Position numbers and translations under genes: made by a program
Assembly: GCF_006265175.1 (NCBI RefSeq)
Contig: NZ_VDCQ01000028.1
Location: forward strand, 1,821-65,820
DNA length: 64,000 nt
Reading direction: 5' to 3'
From: Paenibacillus hemerocallicola
GTDB lineage: Bacteria; Bacillota; Bacilli; Paenibacillales; NBRC-103111
The notes under the pieces: generated by a model
What the model was told of the DNA's origin: nothing
What the model saw: the letters and a program-made list of their open reading frames with translations, nothing else
Databases searched by the model: none
In this document: piece by piece, positions 62,111-64,000 of the stretch
How the letters are laid out: every line of letters starts with the position of its first letter
Numbering within the stretch: position 1 is the first letter of the stretch

Positions 62111-62197
62111 GAGCTATTGAGGGGTTTTAAAAGATTGATTGTACCATGCATGTACTACTTGCTGTCTAACAATTCACACTGGTTTGAAGGGTTTAAT

Positions 62198-62311
62198 ATG
62201 GCATCACTTAAGTATCCAGTGCCGAATGTAAGGAATAGCGTAAGGCAGCACTTGAAAATAGACGTCATTTTACCTGTTCTTTTCACATTGCTTATGGTTG
62301 TATACCTTTGA
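62198..62311 (+). CDS. Doubtful 37-residue membrane peptide
   Basis: ATG 62198 lies behind GAAGGG; the C-terminal half is a transmembrane-like stretch (VILPVLFTLLMVVYL). No relatives are recognised. Confidence 0.3.
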   Translation: MASLKYPVPNVRNSVRQHLKIDVILPVLFTLLMVVYL

Positions 62312-62513
62312 TGGAGACTATCCTAGAAATGGTTTTAGGTAAAGCATAGAAATGAGTAAATCATGAAAGCCAGTGTATCCAAGAATCTAAAGAAAAGTGG
62401 GAAAATGTGTTACAATGTTCTCATATTAAATCCTCGTGAGGTGTCTCAATGTTAGGTAGTCTATAAAGAACCGATATTGTAAAGAATATAGAGTAATAAA
62501 AGGAGGGGATTTC

Positions 62514-63677
62514 GTGGAAAATATCGATGAAATTCTGGATAATGAAGATCTTGATTTGGACGAGGGTGATTTACTTAGTCCTAGCAAAGATAGAGAACTT
62601 AATGATATTTACCCTGAGGCCAATATAAAGGTAGAAAGGGAGCAGTATTCTATTTTTGAGCTAAATAGAAAGTTTGGAAAGGCACAAGTTGTGCTGGACC
62701 CTGATTTTCAGAGAGAGGATGTTTGGAAAAATCGTCAAAAGTCAGAACTAATTGAATCAGTACTAATGGGAATACCATTGCCCATATTTTATTTAAATGA
62801 AACCAAAGAAGGTAAACTTGTAGTTGTAGATGGTCGGCAAAGATTAACAGCATTCTTTCAATTTTTAAAGGAAGAATACAGACTTACTGATTTAAGGATA
62901 TTGAAAGCATTAAACCTTAAAAAATTTAGCGAATTAGATAAAAAACTTCAAGCTAATTTGGAAGATTTCCAAATAATTGCACAGGTAATTAAACCACCCA
63001 CTCCAGATCGTATCAAATTTGACATATTTGACAGGGTAAATAGAGGGGGAACTCCTCTAAATAATCAAGAAATGAGAAATGCTTTATATCAAGGAAAGTC
63101 TACTTTACTACTAAGAAATTTGTCTGCTAAAGAAGTATTCAAAAGAGTAACCAATAATTCAATTAATTCAAAAAGAATGAAAGACCGCTATCTTATTCTT
63201 AGATTCATTGGCTTTTATTTGTTGAAGGTTGAGATTTTAAAAGATGCAAATGGAGAGTTAATTGAGTATAAAGGGGATATAGATGAATTTCTTGGGAAGA
63301 TAATGGATTACATAAATGAATTGACCAATGAAGAAATTAAAGTGTTGGAAAAATTATTCGAAAAAACAATGAGAAATAATGAAATTATTTTTAATGATGA
63401 TGCTTTTCGAAGAATTGCCAGAAGTGGAAAGAGACAGCCGATAAACATGTTGTTATTTGAAGCATTAAGTTACTTATTTACAATGTTTGAAGAAGAGTAT
63501 TGCTTAGAAAACAAGGAAAAAATTAAAAGTGTTTGTTTTGAATTATTAAAAGATGAGCATTTGAATAAATTATTAACAAATGACCGTGGTCGAGGAATTG
63601 TAGTGCCAGAAATAATGAAGTTAATGGATACTTTAAAGGAGAGGCTGTTGAATGATAACCAAGTTGAAAATTCATAA
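62514..63677 (+). CDS. DUF262 (ParB-like nuclease fold) protein
   Basis: A 387-residue protein. After an acidic N-terminus, the DUF262 domain (about 45-260) shows the family motifs DPDFQREDVWKNRQKSELIE, VDGRQRLTAFFQFL and FDRVNRGGTPLNNQEMRNAL. The DGQR-type segment (here DGRQR) is the nucleotide/nuclease motif shared with ParB and GmrS. A helical C-terminal part follows. GTG 62514 lies behind AAAGGAGGGG. Its end overlaps the AAA ATPase gene by 26 bp, a coupled pair often seen in phage-defence loci. Confidence 0.85.
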   Translation: MENIDEILDNEDLDLDEGDLLSPSKDRELNDIYPEANIKVEREQYSIFELNRKFGKAQVVLDPDFQREDVWKNRQKSELIESVLMGIPLPIFYLNETKEGKLVVVDGRQRLTAFFQFLKEEYRLTDLRILKALNLKKFSELDKKLQANLEDFQIIAQVIKPPTPDRIKFDIFDRVNRGGTPLNNQEMRNALYQGKSTLLLRNLSAKEVFKRVTNNSINSKRMKDRYLILRFIGFYLLKVEILKDANGELIEYKGDIDEFLGKIMDYINELTNEEIKVLEKLFEKTMRNNEIIFNDDAFRRIARSGKRQPINMLLFEALSYLFTMFEEEYCLENKEKIKSVCFELLKDEHLNKLLTNDRGRGIVVPEIMKLMDTLKERLLNDNQVENS

Positions 63678-64000
63678 TTTAAAGTGTTTTGACAGTGTTG
63701 AAATGTCTTTAAATAACTTTACACTACTGACAGGGATGAACTCAGCTGGAAAATCTACTATTATTCAGGCTATTTTATTAGCAGTTCAAAATGTTACAGA
63801 AAATGGGCGTTTTCCTTTAAATGGAAGGCTAGTATCCTTAGGTCAGTTTTCTGATGTCAGGAATTTTATACGAAATGCTAAAGAGTTTGAAGTTGAGGTT
63901 TCATCCAAAAATAACAACTCGGTAAAATTTAAATTTATCGAAAATGGTCAGGAAGTAAAATGCGAAATAACCAATGATAGTGAGGTGTTAATTGATTATT
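63652..64000 (+). CDS. AAA ATPase, 5' part (cut by window end)
   Basis: The first 116 residues of an SMC/RecF-like ATPase. It starts KLKIHNLKCFDSVEMSLNNF and has Walker A GMNSAGKSTII near residue 32, followed by AILLAVQNVTENG, a pattern found in OLD-like and DUF3696-type ATPases. The GGAGAGG site precedes ATG 63652. The rest lies beyond the window. Confidence 0.85.
   Translation, partial: MITKLKIHNLKCFDSVEMSLNNFTLLTGMNSAGKSTIIQAILLAVQNVTENGRFPLNGRLVSLGQFSDVRNFIRNAKEFEVEVSSKNNNSVKFKFIENGQEVKCEITNDSEVLIDY

Larger units (their letters stand above)
61800..62513. other. AT-rich intergenic region with two doubtful small frames
   Basis: Contains promoter-like AT-rich DNA for the leftward cassette (61800-61920), two short frames listed separately, and the leader of the DUF262 gene. 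No terminator, RNA gene or repeat was recognised in it. Confidence 0.5.

Overview
The window looks like a chromosomal segment of a spore-forming, Gram-positive bacterium of the Paenibacillus group (Paenibacillaceae). The grounds are strong Shine-Dalgarno sites with frequent TTG and GTG starts, a Bacillus-order purine operon behind a guanine riboswitch, a one-membrane type IV pilus operon without a secretin, and yerC/dgkB/rlmD neighbours as in Bacillus. About 45.8 kb of GC-rich core genome is followed by about 18 kb of accessory DNA whose base composition falls towards the right end.

Core region. 322-1131 is an esterase. 1419-11880 is a compact type IV pilus operon (pilB, pilT, pilC, major pilin, prepilin peptidase, pilM, pilN, pilO, a large PilX-like tip candidate and two minor prepilins), with most later genes overlapping by an ATGA junction. 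Next come a deacetylase-like protein and a large secreted modular protein. 18246-32909 is the complete de novo IMP pathway, purEKBCSQLFMN, then a stand-alone AICAR transformylase, an archaeal-type (PurO) IMP cyclohydrolase, and purD. It is preceded by candidate PurR boxes, a sigma-A promoter, a guanine-class riboswitch and a terminator. Downstream are a Bax-inhibitor-1-like membrane protein, a bactofilin/M23 peptidase pair, an actin-like ParM relative, an epimerase, glutamate dehydrogenase, a cysteine hydrolase, yerC, a sirohydrochlorin chelatase, dgkB and rlmD.

Non-coding novelty in the core. Three homologous intergenic elements of about 270-290 bp (11908-12190, 17738-18026 inverted, 37227-37505) consist of strings of small hairpins built on TAACGGAA/TTCCGTTA. 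A fourth locus (21701-21895) carries the hairpin units alone. A separate 234-bp element with roughly 38-bp inverted ends sits inside the pur operon between purC and purS. An in-frame 72-bp tandem repeat adds about 70 residues to RlmD.

Accessory region. A tyrosine-recombinase element begins directly at the 3' end of rlmD: integrase, XRE repressor, excisionase-like protein, many tiny genes and hairpins, a primase-helicase followed by an iteron-like repeat field (probable origin), a zinc-finger protein, and a tape-measure protein without any terminase large subunit, portal or capsid gene. From 57.6 kb there is a serine recombinase with a palindromic site, a controller/putative endonuclease/C5-methyltransferase cassette, and a DUF262 protein followed by an AAA ATPase cut by the window edge. 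This part reads as a defence island. The right attachment site of the integrated element was not found.
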